From Bryobacterales bacterium (GTDB lineage Bacteria > Acidobacteriota > Terriglobia > Bryobacterales > Bryobacteraceae): a stretch of 6,942 nt of DNA. Shown here piece after piece: positions 1 to 6,762 of this stretch. Positions within the stretch are counted from its first letter, which is position 1. Every line of letters begins with the position of its first letter. A program made the position numbers and the translations under genes. The notes beneath the pieces were generated by a model that was given only the letters and a program-made list of their open reading frames with translations, was not told the DNA's origin and made no database searches. Location: assembly GCA_025353235.1 (NCBI GenBank), contig JANXQZ010000959.1:1-6942 (forward strand), in the 5' to 3' direction.

Positions 1-17
1 GGGTTTCTGCGACGAAC

Positions 18-20
18 TAG
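18..20 (+). other. In-frame TAG apparently interrupting the S9 peptidase reading frame
   Basis: In the frame of the peptidase, codons 3-17 read VSATN, 18-20 is TAG, and 21-50 reads TQTSGRKNHL before the Met at 51. The pattern N-x-T...GRK...FRY on both sides of the stop fits what I recall of this family, where a hydrophobic residue such as Leu commonly sits between N and T. One substitution (TTG to TAG) would explain the stop. Only 17 bases lie upstream in this window, so the case rests on short flanks. Confidence 0.5.
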
Positions 21-50
21 ACCCAGACCTCTGGGCGCAAAAATCATCTG

Positions 51-1232
51 ATGTTCCGCTACGTGCGGCTCGACACCGATCCGGAGGACAAGGGTATAGA
101 TCCGGCCAAACCGCTCCTGCTCCGCGCCGAAAATAACGACACCCATGATTCCGGCTTCTTTCGAACGAGCTTAAGCGGTAACGCTCCGCCTCAAAAGCTA
201 ATCATGGCGGCGAAGAACTTCAGCAACCCCATCAAGGCGAAAGACGCCGACGTGTTGGTTCTAACCGAATCGACGTTCGTGGAATCGCCAGACCTTCAAG
301 TAACAGATCTGAATTTTCAGGAGCTTCGAAAAGTAAGCGATGCAAATCCGCAGCAGGCGGGAATACTGTGGGGCTCGGCCGAACTGGTCGATTTCAAGAA
401 CCTCGACGGCCTCGCTTTGAAAGCCACGCTGTATAAGCCTGAAAACTTCGACCCCAAGAAGAAGTATCCTTTGCTGGTCTATATATACGAGCGCTTAACG
501 CAAGGCGTCCACAGTTACATTGAGCCCCGCCCCGGCCACACCATCAATGTTAGCTACTACGTGAGCAATGGTTATCTAGTCCTGGAGCCGGATATCGCGT
601 ACAAGATCGGCTTCCCCGGACAAAGCGCGCTCCAATGCGTTTTGCCAGCGGTCCAGGCCGTCGTCGATCGCGGCTTCGTCAACGAGAACGCGATCGGCAT
701 TCAAGGCCATAGCTGGGGCGGGTACCAGATCGCCTACATGATCACTCAAACGAATCGGTTCAAAGCGGTCGCGGCGGGCGCACCGGTGGCGAACATGACC
801 AGCGCCTACGACGGCATTCGTTGGGGCCCTGGCATTCCTCGCCAGTTTCAATACGAGCGAACCCAGAGCCGCATCGGAGGAACTCTCTGGGAATATCCGA
901 TGCGCTACATCGAGAATTCGCCCATCTTCATGGCTGACCGGGTGAAGACGCCCGTCATGATGATCCACAACGATGCCGATGACGCTGTGCCGTGGTACCA
1001 GGGAATCGAGTTCTACCTTGGACTGCGCCGACTTGGCAAAGAAGCATACCTGTTCTCCTACAATGGAGAACCTCACGGGCTGCGAAGACGGCCAAACCAA
1101 AAGGACTATGCTCTTCGACTGCAGCAATACTTCGACTATTATCTGAAAGGCGATCCGAAGCCAGATTGGATGGAGCACGGCATACCGTACTTGCAGAAGC
1201 CCGGCGTAGCCATCCCGGAAACCGATCAATGA
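51..1232 (+). CDS. S9 (prolyl oligopeptidase family) serine peptidase, C-terminal catalytic part only
   Basis: This is the catalytic alpha/beta-hydrolase domain of an S9 peptidase, which cleaves peptides and is usually secreted or periplasmic in such bacteria. The nucleophile motif GHSWGG puts the catalytic serine at residue 221 (codon 711-713). HNDADDAVP (306-314) carries the likely catalytic Asp310, and GEPHG the likely catalytic His342, so the triad appears intact. Residues 1-100 resemble the last blades of the N-terminal beta-propeller (RYVRLD, KAKDADV, SDANPQQ). Full-length relatives run to roughly 700-950 residues, so these 393 residues are a C-terminal fragment. The ATG at 51 has no Shine-Dalgarno sequence before it, and the frame stays open and family-like back to 21 (GRKNHL just before the Met), where a TAG at 18-20 closes it. 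The gene is therefore either broken by a nonsense change or affected by a sequence error; 51 is probably not a native start. The next gene follows after 21 bases. Confidence 0.85.
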   Translation: MFRYVRLDTDPEDKGIDPAKPLLLRAENNDTHDSGFFRTSLSGNAPPQKLIMAAKNFSNPIKAKDADVLVLTESTFVESPDLQVTDLNFQELRKVSDANPQQAGILWGSAELVDFKNLDGLALKATLYKPENFDPKKKYPLLVYIYERLTQGVHSYIEPRPGHTINVSYYVSNGYLVLEPDIAYKIGFPGQSALQCVLPAVQAVVDRGFVNENAIGIQGHSWGGYQIAYMITQTNRFKAVAAGAPVANMTSAYDGIRWGPGIPRQFQYERTQSRIGGTLWEYPMRYIENSPIFMADRVKTPVMMIHNDADDAVPWYQGIEFYLGLRRLGKEAYLFSYNGEPHGLRRRPNQKDYALRLQQYFDYYLKGDPKPDWMEHGIPYLQKPGVAIPETDQ

Positions 1233-1253
1233 TTATGATGGTGGTTGGGTGGA

Positions 1254-2285
1254 ATGGTCTCTCCGGCTTCGGCGATTAAGCTTCGTTCGAGAATCTTCTT
1301 CGTTGTTACAAGCGTAATTTCGGTAATCTGTCTAGCTTGGACGCTTTATGGTGCGAATCTAGGCGAATTGCGGCGTGAGATCCCGCATCTAGATTGGCGC
1401 TGGGTGGCCGTTGGCGTAGTTTTCGATATTCTCGTATACTCACTCCAGGCTTGGCGCTGGATACTGGTCCTAAAGCCAATCAAGTCTATCCCCCTGTGGG
1501 ACTCCATGCGGTCGATCTACGTGGGGCAGTTTTTCAACGCGGTTCTGTCGCTTCGACCGGGCGAGATCATTCGCTGTTATTTGCTTGGCAGATGGTCCGA
1601 CATACCGGTTTCGGTAACCTTGGCGTCGGCTCTCATCGAGCGCATTTTAGATGGCATTTGGCTGGTTGTTTGCCTCTTCGTCACGACCCACTACGTGCGT
1701 CTACCCCGCGAATTTGTGGTCGGCGGATACTTTCTGGTAGGGCTTCTGGTAGTCTGCGGCATCCTCGTGGGCATTGCGATGTTCTGGAAGCAGCAGACCC
1801 TTGATTACGTCCTGGGCGCGAAGTGGCTGGGCTGGGTTCACGTCCTAATCGAAGACCTGCACTTGATCGGGCACTCGCGCTACTTGTACTACGCCGCCCT
1901 TGTCAGCCTTTTCTACAGTCTCGTCCAAGTGCTCCCGATCTACGCGTTGATCCGGTCGTACTCGCACCTGCGTGACGTCTCGATAGCCGCCGCATTCGCC
2001 TTAATGGTAATCCTGCGCCTTGGCGCGGTGGTTCCGCAAGCTCCCGGAAATGTGGGAATCTACAACGGGATCACTGTTATCGGCCTGAGCCTCTTTGGTG
2101 TCCCCAGTCCGGTGGCAAAACGATTCTCGTTTATCCTATGGACAGCGATCACCATTCCGCTGCTGATCGTTGGATTTATTGCCGTCGCGATTACGGGAGT
2201 GAAGATGGGCGATGTGCACAAAAACGCGCGGGAGCATATGCGCCGGAAAGAGCCACTGCCTCAGGACGAGACCACTGTTTCCTAG
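1254..2285 (+). CDS. Lysylphosphatidylglycerol synthase/flippase transmembrane family protein (UPF0104-like)
   Basis: This is an integral inner-membrane protein of 343 residues, the usual size for stand-alone members of the LPG_synthase_TM family, some of which move lipids or lipid-linked substrates; the substrate cannot be read from the sequence. Hydrophobic segments are visible at about residues 14-33, 49-72, 121-147, 154-177, 211-233, 242-260 and 292-314, with a possible further one at 268-284. Two family signatures are present: LRPGEIIRCYLLGR (100-113) and PQAPGNVGIYNG (261-272). The tail after 315 is charged and cytoplasmic-looking. Start choice: the ATG at 1254 has GGTGG about nine bases upstream; a TTG at 1245 is the only earlier in-frame option before a TGA at 1236. 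The gene sits 21 bases after the peptidase stop, so the two may be cotranscribed. There is no aminoacyl-transferase (DUF2156) domain, so it is not a full MprF. Confidence 0.85.
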   Translation: MVSPASAIKLRSRIFFVVTSVISVICLAWTLYGANLGELRREIPHLDWRWVAVGVVFDILVYSLQAWRWILVLKPIKSIPLWDSMRSIYVGQFFNAVLSLRPGEIIRCYLLGRWSDIPVSVTLASALIERILDGIWLVVCLFVTTHYVRLPREFVVGGYFLVGLLVVCGILVGIAMFWKQQTLDYVLGAKWLGWVHVLIEDLHLIGHSRYLYYAALVSLFYSLVQVLPIYALIRSYSHLRDVSIAAAFALMVILRLGAVVPQAPGNVGIYNGITVIGLSLFGVPSPVAKRFSFILWTAITIPLLIVGFIAVAITGVKMGDVHKNAREHMRRKEPLPQDETTVS

Positions 2286-2587
2286 CTGATTTGTCCACCC
2301 AAGGCCCTCTTTAAATCATCCATGAACGCACGCAGCTCAGACACCTGCCCTGCCTCGGCCGCTTGATCGTAACCTTTGGACACAAAGAAAGGTTCGCCGC
2401 CCCGCCACACCAGAACCGCTAAACCTCGATCCGTCAGCAAGCCCGGAGCGCCGACCCCGCCGAAGCCGTCGTCCTTTCGTTCCACCAACGCCGCGTATCC
2501 GCTCCGTTCCAGGACAAAATGCGTGGTCATCTCCGCAAGCAGAATTTGAATCCCAGCCGCCGCCAACTTCTCAAGCACCGCAATCAC
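2282..2587 (-). CDS. Uncharacterised 101-residue protein encoded with the bifunctional nuclease
   Basis: I do not recognise a named domain. The protein has an N-terminal helix-like stretch (LEKLAAAGIQILLAEMTTHF), a glycine-rich middle (DDGFGGVGAPGLLTDRG), a short strand-like run followed by a basic and aromatic patch (LAVLVWRGGEPFFVSKGYD), and an amphipathic C-terminal helix (QVSELRAFMDDLKRAL). There is no signal peptide or membrane segment, which suggests a small cytoplasmic protein. Its GTG start overlaps the TGA of the nuclease gene (GTGA, 2584-2587), the typical layout for translational coupling, and no separate Shine-Dalgarno is evident at normal spacing. Its TAG stop lies in the CTAG that also ends the convergent membrane-protein gene. 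Amino acid composition and coupling argue for a real gene. It could be a partner or regulator of the nuclease, but that is inferred from position alone. Confidence 0.65.
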   Translation of the reverse strand: MIAVLEKLAAAGIQILLAEMTTHFVLERSGYAALVERKDDGFGGVGAPGLLTDRGLAVLVWRGGEPFFVSKGYDQAAEAGQVSELRAFMDDLKRALGGQIS

Positions 2588-3069
2588 ATCTTGTACCGGC
2601 CGAGATCCTCATCATTCAAATTCTCGAGCCAGCGGCGCAACTCCTCGTTGTTCACCTTATCGGAAGCCGTGCTGGAAGCCTTGGACGTCTTGAGTACGCT
2701 GTCATCTACATAAATCGGGCAATCGAGCCGCAGCGCCAGCGCCAACGCGTCGCTCGGGCGCGAATCCACGCTGATGAGTTCTCCATCCTTGTCCAGCCAA
2801 ATCATGGCATAAAAGGTATCGTCGCGAAGTTCGCTCACCACTACTTTGCGAATGCCGGTTCCCAACCCCAGCAGCAACACCTTGATCAAATCATGGGTCA
2901 TGGGCCGGGGAGTGGAAATCTTTTCGATCTCGAGTGCGATGGCATTCGCTTCATAAATCCCCACCCAGATAGGCAGAATGGAATTGCCATTTACATCTTT
3001 CAGGACGACGATAGGCATGTTCGTCACGGGATCCATCATCAATCCCCGGATCTTCATTTCGACTTCCAT
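2584..3069 (-). CDS. Bifunctional nuclease family protein (DUF151)
   Basis: This is a 161-residue member of the DUF151/PF02577 family; characterised relatives are reported to have DNase and RNase activity, but the physiological role in bacteria is unclear. Family signatures are present in order: LPIWVGIYEANAIALEI (32-48), RPMTHDL (55-61), and the highly conserved VDSRPSDALALALRLDCPIY (101-120). After a low-complexity Ser/Ala/Thr linker (124-137), a C-terminal segment NEELRRWLENL...GRYKM resembles the tail seen in longer family members. The start at 3069 is supported by AAAGGGGG six bases upstream; a Met at codon 5 is a less likely alternative. The gene follows miaB after 13 bases and overlaps the next small gene by four, so the three probably form one transcript. 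I recall miaB followed by this nuclease as a recurring acidobacterial order, though I could not check it. Confidence 0.93.
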   Translation of the reverse strand: MEVEMKIRGLMMDPVTNMPIVVLKDVNGNSILPIWVGIYEANAIALEIEKISTPRPMTHDLIKVLLLGLGTGIRKVVVSELRDDTFYAMIWLDKDGELISVDSRPSDALALALRLDCPIYVDDSVLKTSKASSTASDKVNNEELRRWLENLNDEDLGRYKM

Positions 3070-3075
3070 TGATAG

Positions 3076-3083
3076 CCCCCTTT
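3076..3083 (-). promoter_or_regulatory. Ribosome binding site of the bifunctional nuclease gene
   Basis: On the - strand AAAGGGGG lies six bases before the ATG at 3069 and overlaps the last base of the miaB TGA stop (3083-3085). It fixes the start and implies that ribosomes ending on miaB sit on the next gene's initiation region. Confidence 0.65.
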
Positions 3084-4411
3084 CAATTTACTGCCTCTCC
3101 AGCCAAGGAGTTTGGACCCGCCCGGGTCACTCTCACGTTCAGGTAGCTTCCGGTCAGCGTCTCGCCTTCCGTAGGACCAGGATGAGCCGCATGCATAAAG
3201 TTCAGCGTGCGGTTCTGCGAGGTCCGCCCGATCCACTGCCCCGTAGCCTGATTGAAGCCCTCGATCATAGTCTCTTCCACGGTACCCACCAGCTCCGCAT
3301 TTCGTCGAATCTGGATGGCTCGTTGCCGCTCTTGCACGATCGCCAATCGACGGCTTTTCTCCTCCTCGGGAATATGATCTTCCAATTCCAGAGCCGAAGT
3401 ATTCGGGCGTTTTGAATACTTGAAGCTGAAGACGGAATCGTACTCCACGGTGTCGAGCAGCGACAAAGTCGCTTCGAAGTCGGCTTCGCTCTCGCCCGGA
3501 AACCCGACGATGATATCGCTAGTAATGGAGATATTTCGCCGCGCGTTTTTCATCCAATCGATGCGGCGCATATAATCGTCGCGCGTGTACATCCGCCGCA
3601 TGCGAGCGAGCACTGCATTCGACCCCGACTGCACGGGAAGATGCACGTGATTGCACAGCACGGGATTATCGTCAATGGCATCGATAATATCCTTCACGAA
3701 ATCGCGCGGGTGAGACGTCGTAAAACGAACCCGCCGGATTCCCTCCACCTCGCCCATCGCGCGTAGCAGCCGTGAAAAATCCCAGCCCGCTGGGGAAGGG
3801 TCACGATAGCTATTCACATTCTGGCCGAGAAGCTGAATGTCCGTGTAGCCCATGCGCCCCAACTCGCCTGCTTCCCGCAAGACGCTCTCGCCCGTGCGGC
3901 TCCGCTCTGGCCCGCGCGTGAACGGGACCACGCAGTACGCGCACGCCTTGTCGCAGCCTTCGATGATCGTGATGTAAGCCCGATGCGGATTATCGCGACG
4001 GGTAAAGGGAGTCTCGAACGTTTCTTCGGCGTCGAAACTCAAACCCGTAACGCGCCGATTGCCAGCCTGGAGCTGCACGAGCATTTGCGGCAGCTTGGCA
4101 TAGCTAGCCGATCCCGCCACCAAACTAACATGCGGAGCGCGTTCGAAAATCTTCTCGCCTTCCTGCTGAGCCACGCAACCGAGCACGGCAAACACCTTGC
4201 CCTTGCCAGCGTCTTTCTTGAACTGCTGAAGGCGGTGAAAGACTTTCTGCTCGGCTTTATCGCGGATGCTGCAGGTGTTGTAGAGAATGAGATCGGCCTG
4301 CTCAGGAGTTTCCACCTGCGAGTAGCCTTCGGTGAGCAGCGTTCCGGTGACCTTCTCGGAGTCGTGCGCGTTCATCTGACAACCGAAGGTCTCGATATAG
4401 AACGTGTGCAT
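3083..4411 (-). CDS. miaB: tRNA-2-methylthio-N6-dimethylallyladenosine synthase MiaB
   Basis: MiaB is a cytoplasmic radical-SAM methylthiotransferase that converts i6A37 to ms2i6A37 in tRNAs reading UNN codons, using two 4Fe-4S clusters. All three modules are visible in the 442 residues. The N-terminal methylthiotransferase domain has its cluster cysteines at C11 (FGCQMN), C47 (YNTCSIRDKAEQ) and C79 (LGCVAQ). The radical-SAM core has C153, C157 and C160 in GCDKACAYCVVPFTRG, plus LLGQNVNSY (194-202), HLPVQSGS (257-264) and DIIVGFPGE (299-307). A C-terminal TRAM domain spans about 372-437. NTCSIR and VVPFTRG favour MiaB over MtaB or RimO. Length is normal and nothing is missing. A GGGAG nine bases upstream supports the ATG at 4411. 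The dimethylallyl transferase gene miaA is not in the window. Confidence 0.97.
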   Translation of the reverse strand: MHTFYIETFGCQMNAHDSEKVTGTLLTEGYSQVETPEQADLILYNTCSIRDKAEQKVFHRLQQFKKDAGKGKVFAVLGCVAQQEGEKIFERAPHVSLVAGSASYAKLPQMLVQLQAGNRRVTGLSFDAEETFETPFTRRDNPHRAYITIIEGCDKACAYCVVPFTRGPERSRTGESVLREAGELGRMGYTDIQLLGQNVNSYRDPSPAGWDFSRLLRAMGEVEGIRRVRFTTSHPRDFVKDIIDAIDDNPVLCNHVHLPVQSGSNAVLARMRRMYTRDDYMRRIDWMKNARRNISITSDIIVGFPGESEADFEATLSLLDTVEYDSVFSFKYSKRPNTSALELEDHIPEEEKSRRLAIVQERQRAIQIRRNAELVGTVEETMIEGFNQATGQWIGRTSQNRTLNFMHAAHPGPTEGETLTGSYLNVRVTRAGPNSLAGEAVN

Positions 4412-4447
4412 GGGGGCTTACTCCCATCCTAGCAACCACCGTTCGCA

Positions 4448-4480
4448 CGATTTGGCACAGCCGCAGGAAGCGGCAAATCG
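4448..4480 (-). other. Interrupted stem-loop between the transporter gene and miaB
   Basis: The 87-base gap 4412-4498 holds an outer 7-bp perfect stem, CGATTTG (4448-4454) with CAAATCG (4474-4480), enclosing an inner CCGC/GCGG stem (4461-4464 with 4470-4473), a five-base loop, and a six-base one-sided bulge (4455-4460). No T-run follows on the - strand, so it is not a classical intrinsic terminator. It may mark an RNA processing or attenuation point separating miaB expression from the genes upstream. Confidence 0.4.
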
Positions 4481-4498
4481 GCAGTTCCCCGAGCTTCA

Positions 4499-6064
4499 TC
4501 AATGCGCGGCCGCGTTGACAGCTCCTTTGGGCGGCCTTTTCATGATGAATAACAGGGGTAGAATCCCCACGAAGACCGCGCAGAGAATCATAAAAACGTC
4601 AATATAGGACAGAATAGCCGCTTGGCGCCGCAGCACGCCTGACAACATAATATAACTCTGCCTAACCGCAGTCACCGGCCCGGATCCATGGGCCGTCATC
4701 ATATTCTGAAAACCCTGAAGCATACTCGCGGCCCGCGGATTCGCCGAGTTCACATGGGCTGAAAGATAGTTCAAATGCACCTGTTGATGGCGGGACGCGA
4801 GCGTGGTAACTGCTGCGATTCCAAAACTCCCTCCCAGATTGCGCATCAGGTTGAAGATGCTGGTCGCGTTGCCCATCTCCTCTTTTCGAATCATGCCCAT
4901 CGTAATAGTCGTCAGCGGCACGAAGAGGAGCCCCAGCGAGATTCCCTGAATAAATTGCGGCCAGAAGAAATCCCAGTAACCGGCATTCAGGCTGAGGCGC
5001 GAAAATTCGTACATCGTCCAGGCGGAGATGAGCAGACCCGCCCCAAGGAACTTGCGAGGGTCGCCGCGCGAGAGCAGCGCTCCCACAATCGGCATGGCGA
5101 TAAACGAACCCATTCCTCGGGGGGACAAGGCAATGCCAGCCTGCAGCGACGGATACCCGAGCAACGTTTGCAGCCAAATTGGCAGCAGCACCATGCTCCC
5201 GTACAAAACGAACCCAACGCACGTCATGAGAATCACACCCGCGCTAAACGTGCGATCCTTGAAGACCCCCAGATGCACCACGGGCTGCTTGGCCATGAGT
5301 TCGCGGACGATGAATCCAATGAAGAAGGCCGCAGACGCGAAACAAAGAATTTGCACCAGGTGCGACGAAAACCAGTCAACCTCCTCGCCTTTGTCGAGCA
5401 TCACTTGCAAGGCCCCAATCGCGACGGCGAGGAAGCCGATGCCCCAATAATCAATCCTTCCTGCTGAGGATCGCTGAATGTAAGGAGGATCCCAGATGAA
5501 CGCCCTGGTCATCAGTAGGCACGCGACGCCGACGGGAATATTGATATAAAACACCCAGCGCCAACTATAACTATCCGTAAGCCAACCGCCGAGCACCGGC
5601 CCTAATATGGGCGCAACCACGATTCCCAGGCCCCAGAATCCCATAGCTTTCCCGCGATCCTGAGGTGGAAAAGCTTCCAGCAGGACGGCTTGGGATAGCG
5701 GCTGAAGGCATCCCCCAGCGGCACCTTGCAAGCAGCGAAAAAGGATCAACAAAGGGAGGGTGGGAGCGAGCCCGCACAAGAACGACGCGACCGTGAAGCC
5801 GCTCACTGAGAGCATCAACAAGCGCTTGCGGCCGAAAAAATTGGCCAGCCAGCCTGTGATCGGCAGAACGATAGCGTTCGCCACTAAGTACGACGTCAGC
5901 GCCCAAGTCGCCTCATCCACTGAAGCTGAAAGACTGCCCGCGATGTGGGGCAGCGAGACGTTCACGACCGTGGTGTCCAGCACCTCCATAAAGGTGCCAA
6001 ACATGACCGAAATGGCAATAATCCAAGGGTTAATCTGACGGTCAGGACCGTTGGGCGTAGGCAT
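4499..6064 (-). CDS. DHA2-family MFS multidrug efflux transporter (EmrB/QacA type)
   Basis: This is a proton-driven drug:H+ antiporter of the 14-TM DHA2 subfamily in the inner membrane; 521 residues is the normal length. Diagnostic motifs are present: LDTTVVNVSLPHIAGSL (29-45, motif D1 with the conserved Asp30 in TM1), GWLANFFGRKRLLM (71-84, motif A), RCLQGAAGG (110-118, motif B) and GIVVAPILGPVLGGWL (147-162, motif C of exporters). PLTTITMG (383-390) and NLMRNLGGSFG (405-415) are typical of EmrB-like proteins. About 14 hydrophobic segments can be followed, with a hydrophilic loop near 425-470. GAAGG nine bases upstream supports the ATG at 6064. The start lies inside the end of the kinase gene. 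EmrB pumps usually work with an EmrA/HlyD-type membrane fusion protein and an outer-membrane channel; neither is encoded here. The substrate cannot be predicted. Confidence 0.93.
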   Translation of the reverse strand: MPTPNGPDRQINPWIIAISVMFGTFMEVLDTTVVNVSLPHIAGSLSASVDEATWALTSYLVANAIVLPITGWLANFFGRKRLLMLSVSGFTVASFLCGLAPTLPLLILFRCLQGAAGGCLQPLSQAVLLEAFPPQDRGKAMGFWGLGIVVAPILGPVLGGWLTDSYSWRWVFYINIPVGVACLLMTRAFIWDPPYIQRSSAGRIDYWGIGFLAVAIGALQVMLDKGEEVDWFSSHLVQILCFASAAFFIGFIVRELMAKQPVVHLGVFKDRTFSAGVILMTCVGFVLYGSMVLLPIWLQTLLGYPSLQAGIALSPRGMGSFIAMPIVGALLSRGDPRKFLGAGLLISAWTMYEFSRLSLNAGYWDFFWPQFIQGISLGLLFVPLTTITMGMIRKEEMGNATSIFNLMRNLGGSFGIAAVTTLASRHQQVHLNYLSAHVNSANPRAASMLQGFQNMMTAHGSGPVTAVRQSYIMLSGVLRRQAAILSYIDVFMILCAVFVGILPLLFIMKRPPKGAVNAAAH

Positions 6065-6698
6065 CCTCTGGAACCTTCAGGCGATCGGGAGATATACACA
6101 TGGCGGCCAGTACCGCGTCGACAACCGTATCCTCGCCCAGAGTGGACGTGAACATTGCGTCGTACAAATGCGGATTGCACCACTCACATTGGTAATGATG
6201 CTTCACATAGGCCGCGCGCTCCCGATCACTGGCGCGAATTATTTCCGACGTGGCGTGCTGGGGTCCGAATTTTTCACGCACTCGGCGGATGCGATCCTCT
6301 AGCGGAGCGTACACGTAGACGTGGAAAACGTCCCGGCGCCCTTGTAAAACGCATTGCCCGCCACGCCCCACGATCACGCAATTGCCGATTGACGCTGCCT
6401 CCTCGATAAGTTGCCGCGCCAATCCCGCCATGGCATCGCCGTCAAAGACACTGGAGTCCGCCACGCCTTCAAAGGCGCCTCTGCCGTACGCCGTTTTCGT
6501 CAGCCGATGCAGCCACGAGTCCATCTGCTCATCGTATTTTTCGCAAACCCGGCGATCCACCTTGGCCGCTTTTGCAATGCGGGTGATCAGGGCGTTGTCG
6601 AGCAGATCCCAGCCGAGGCGGTCAGCCAGCTTCTGAGCGATGGGGCCTCCACCGCTGCCATATTGGCGAGCCACTGTAATTACGCGGAATCTGGACAC
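6042..6698 (-). CDS. Cytidylate kinase-like family protein (Cytidylate_kin2)
   Basis: This is a 218-residue P-loop NTPase-fold protein of the cytidylate kinase-like group (PF13189). It begins VITVARQYGSGGGPIAQKLA (6-25): a glycine-rich nucleotide-binding loop without the Walker A lysine, as in other members as I recall them. LGWDLLDNALI (28-38) and VIVGRGGQCVL (108-118) are the next family blocks, followed by the lid-like RIRRVREKFG region (136-145) and a conserved-looking NPHLYDAMF (175-183). Canonical CMP kinase is Cmk; this group is not shown to phosphorylate CMP, so the substrate is open. A CEWC pair (171-174) is unusual to my eye. The GTG start at 6698 is supported by AGGAG at 6706-6710. 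The last 23 bases overlap the start of the efflux transporter gene, pointing to coupled translation, although a functional link is not obvious. Confidence 0.88.
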   Translation of the reverse strand: MSRFRVITVARQYGSGGGPIAQKLADRLGWDLLDNALITRIAKAAKVDRRVCEKYDEQMDSWLHRLTKTAYGRGAFEGVADSSVFDGDAMAGLARQLIEEAASIGNCVIVGRGGQCVLQGRRDVFHVYVYAPLEDRIRRVREKFGPQHATSEIIRASDRERAAYVKHHYQCEWCNPHLYDAMFTSTLGEDTVVDAVLAAMCISPDRLKVPEDAYAQRS

Positions 6699-6705
6699 GG
6701 CTGTT

Positions 6706-6710
6706 CTCCT
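6706..6710 (-). promoter_or_regulatory. Ribosome binding site fixing the GTG start of the kinase-like gene
   Basis: AGGAG on the - strand lies seven bases before the GTG at 6696-6698. This is the strongest Shine-Dalgarno match in the window and decides for the GTG. The first Met codon inside the protein is far downstream, past the nucleotide-binding loop. Confidence 0.7.
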
Positions 6711-6762
6711 GTTTGATTGCTTTAAACTAATTAGATTACATGCGGCGACGCGCCAATGTGGG

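Noticed and set aside
2..139. Alternative frame at the left edge (GFCDELDPDLWAQKSSDV...) considered as the true upstream part of the peptidase joined by a frameshift.
   Set aside because: The peptidase frame itself already looks family-like back to codon 21 and before the TAG, so a single nonsense change explains the data better than a frameshift. With only 17 upstream bases this is not fully excluded.
576..1229. Long - strand open frame (217 codons) opposite the S9 peptidase.
   Set aside because: It lies wholly antisense to the catalytic domain with its intact triad motifs, has no recognisable domain, and its composition (many Arg, Val, His) is that of a mirrored GC-rich coding frame.
4302..4502. 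A - strand 66-codon frame spanning the miaB upstream gap.
   Set aside because: Most of it overlaps the MiaB N-terminus in another frame, where the iron-sulfur cluster cysteines confirm the miaB frame. No protein-like motif was seen in the rest.
4775..5467. A + strand open frame of 230 codons, and a second one at 5028-5450, opposite the transporter gene.
   Set aside because: Both are antisense to a well-supported MFS protein and have Arg/His/Gln-rich, low-hydrophobicity translations without family motifs.
6711..6762. Possible sigma-70 promoter in the AT-rich stretch before the kinase gene (- strand TTGGCG with TAATTA 17 bases later).
   Set aside because: The -10 match is poor (about two of six positions) and AT-rich sequence gives such hits by chance. 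A promoter here is plausible, but the sequence does not identify it.
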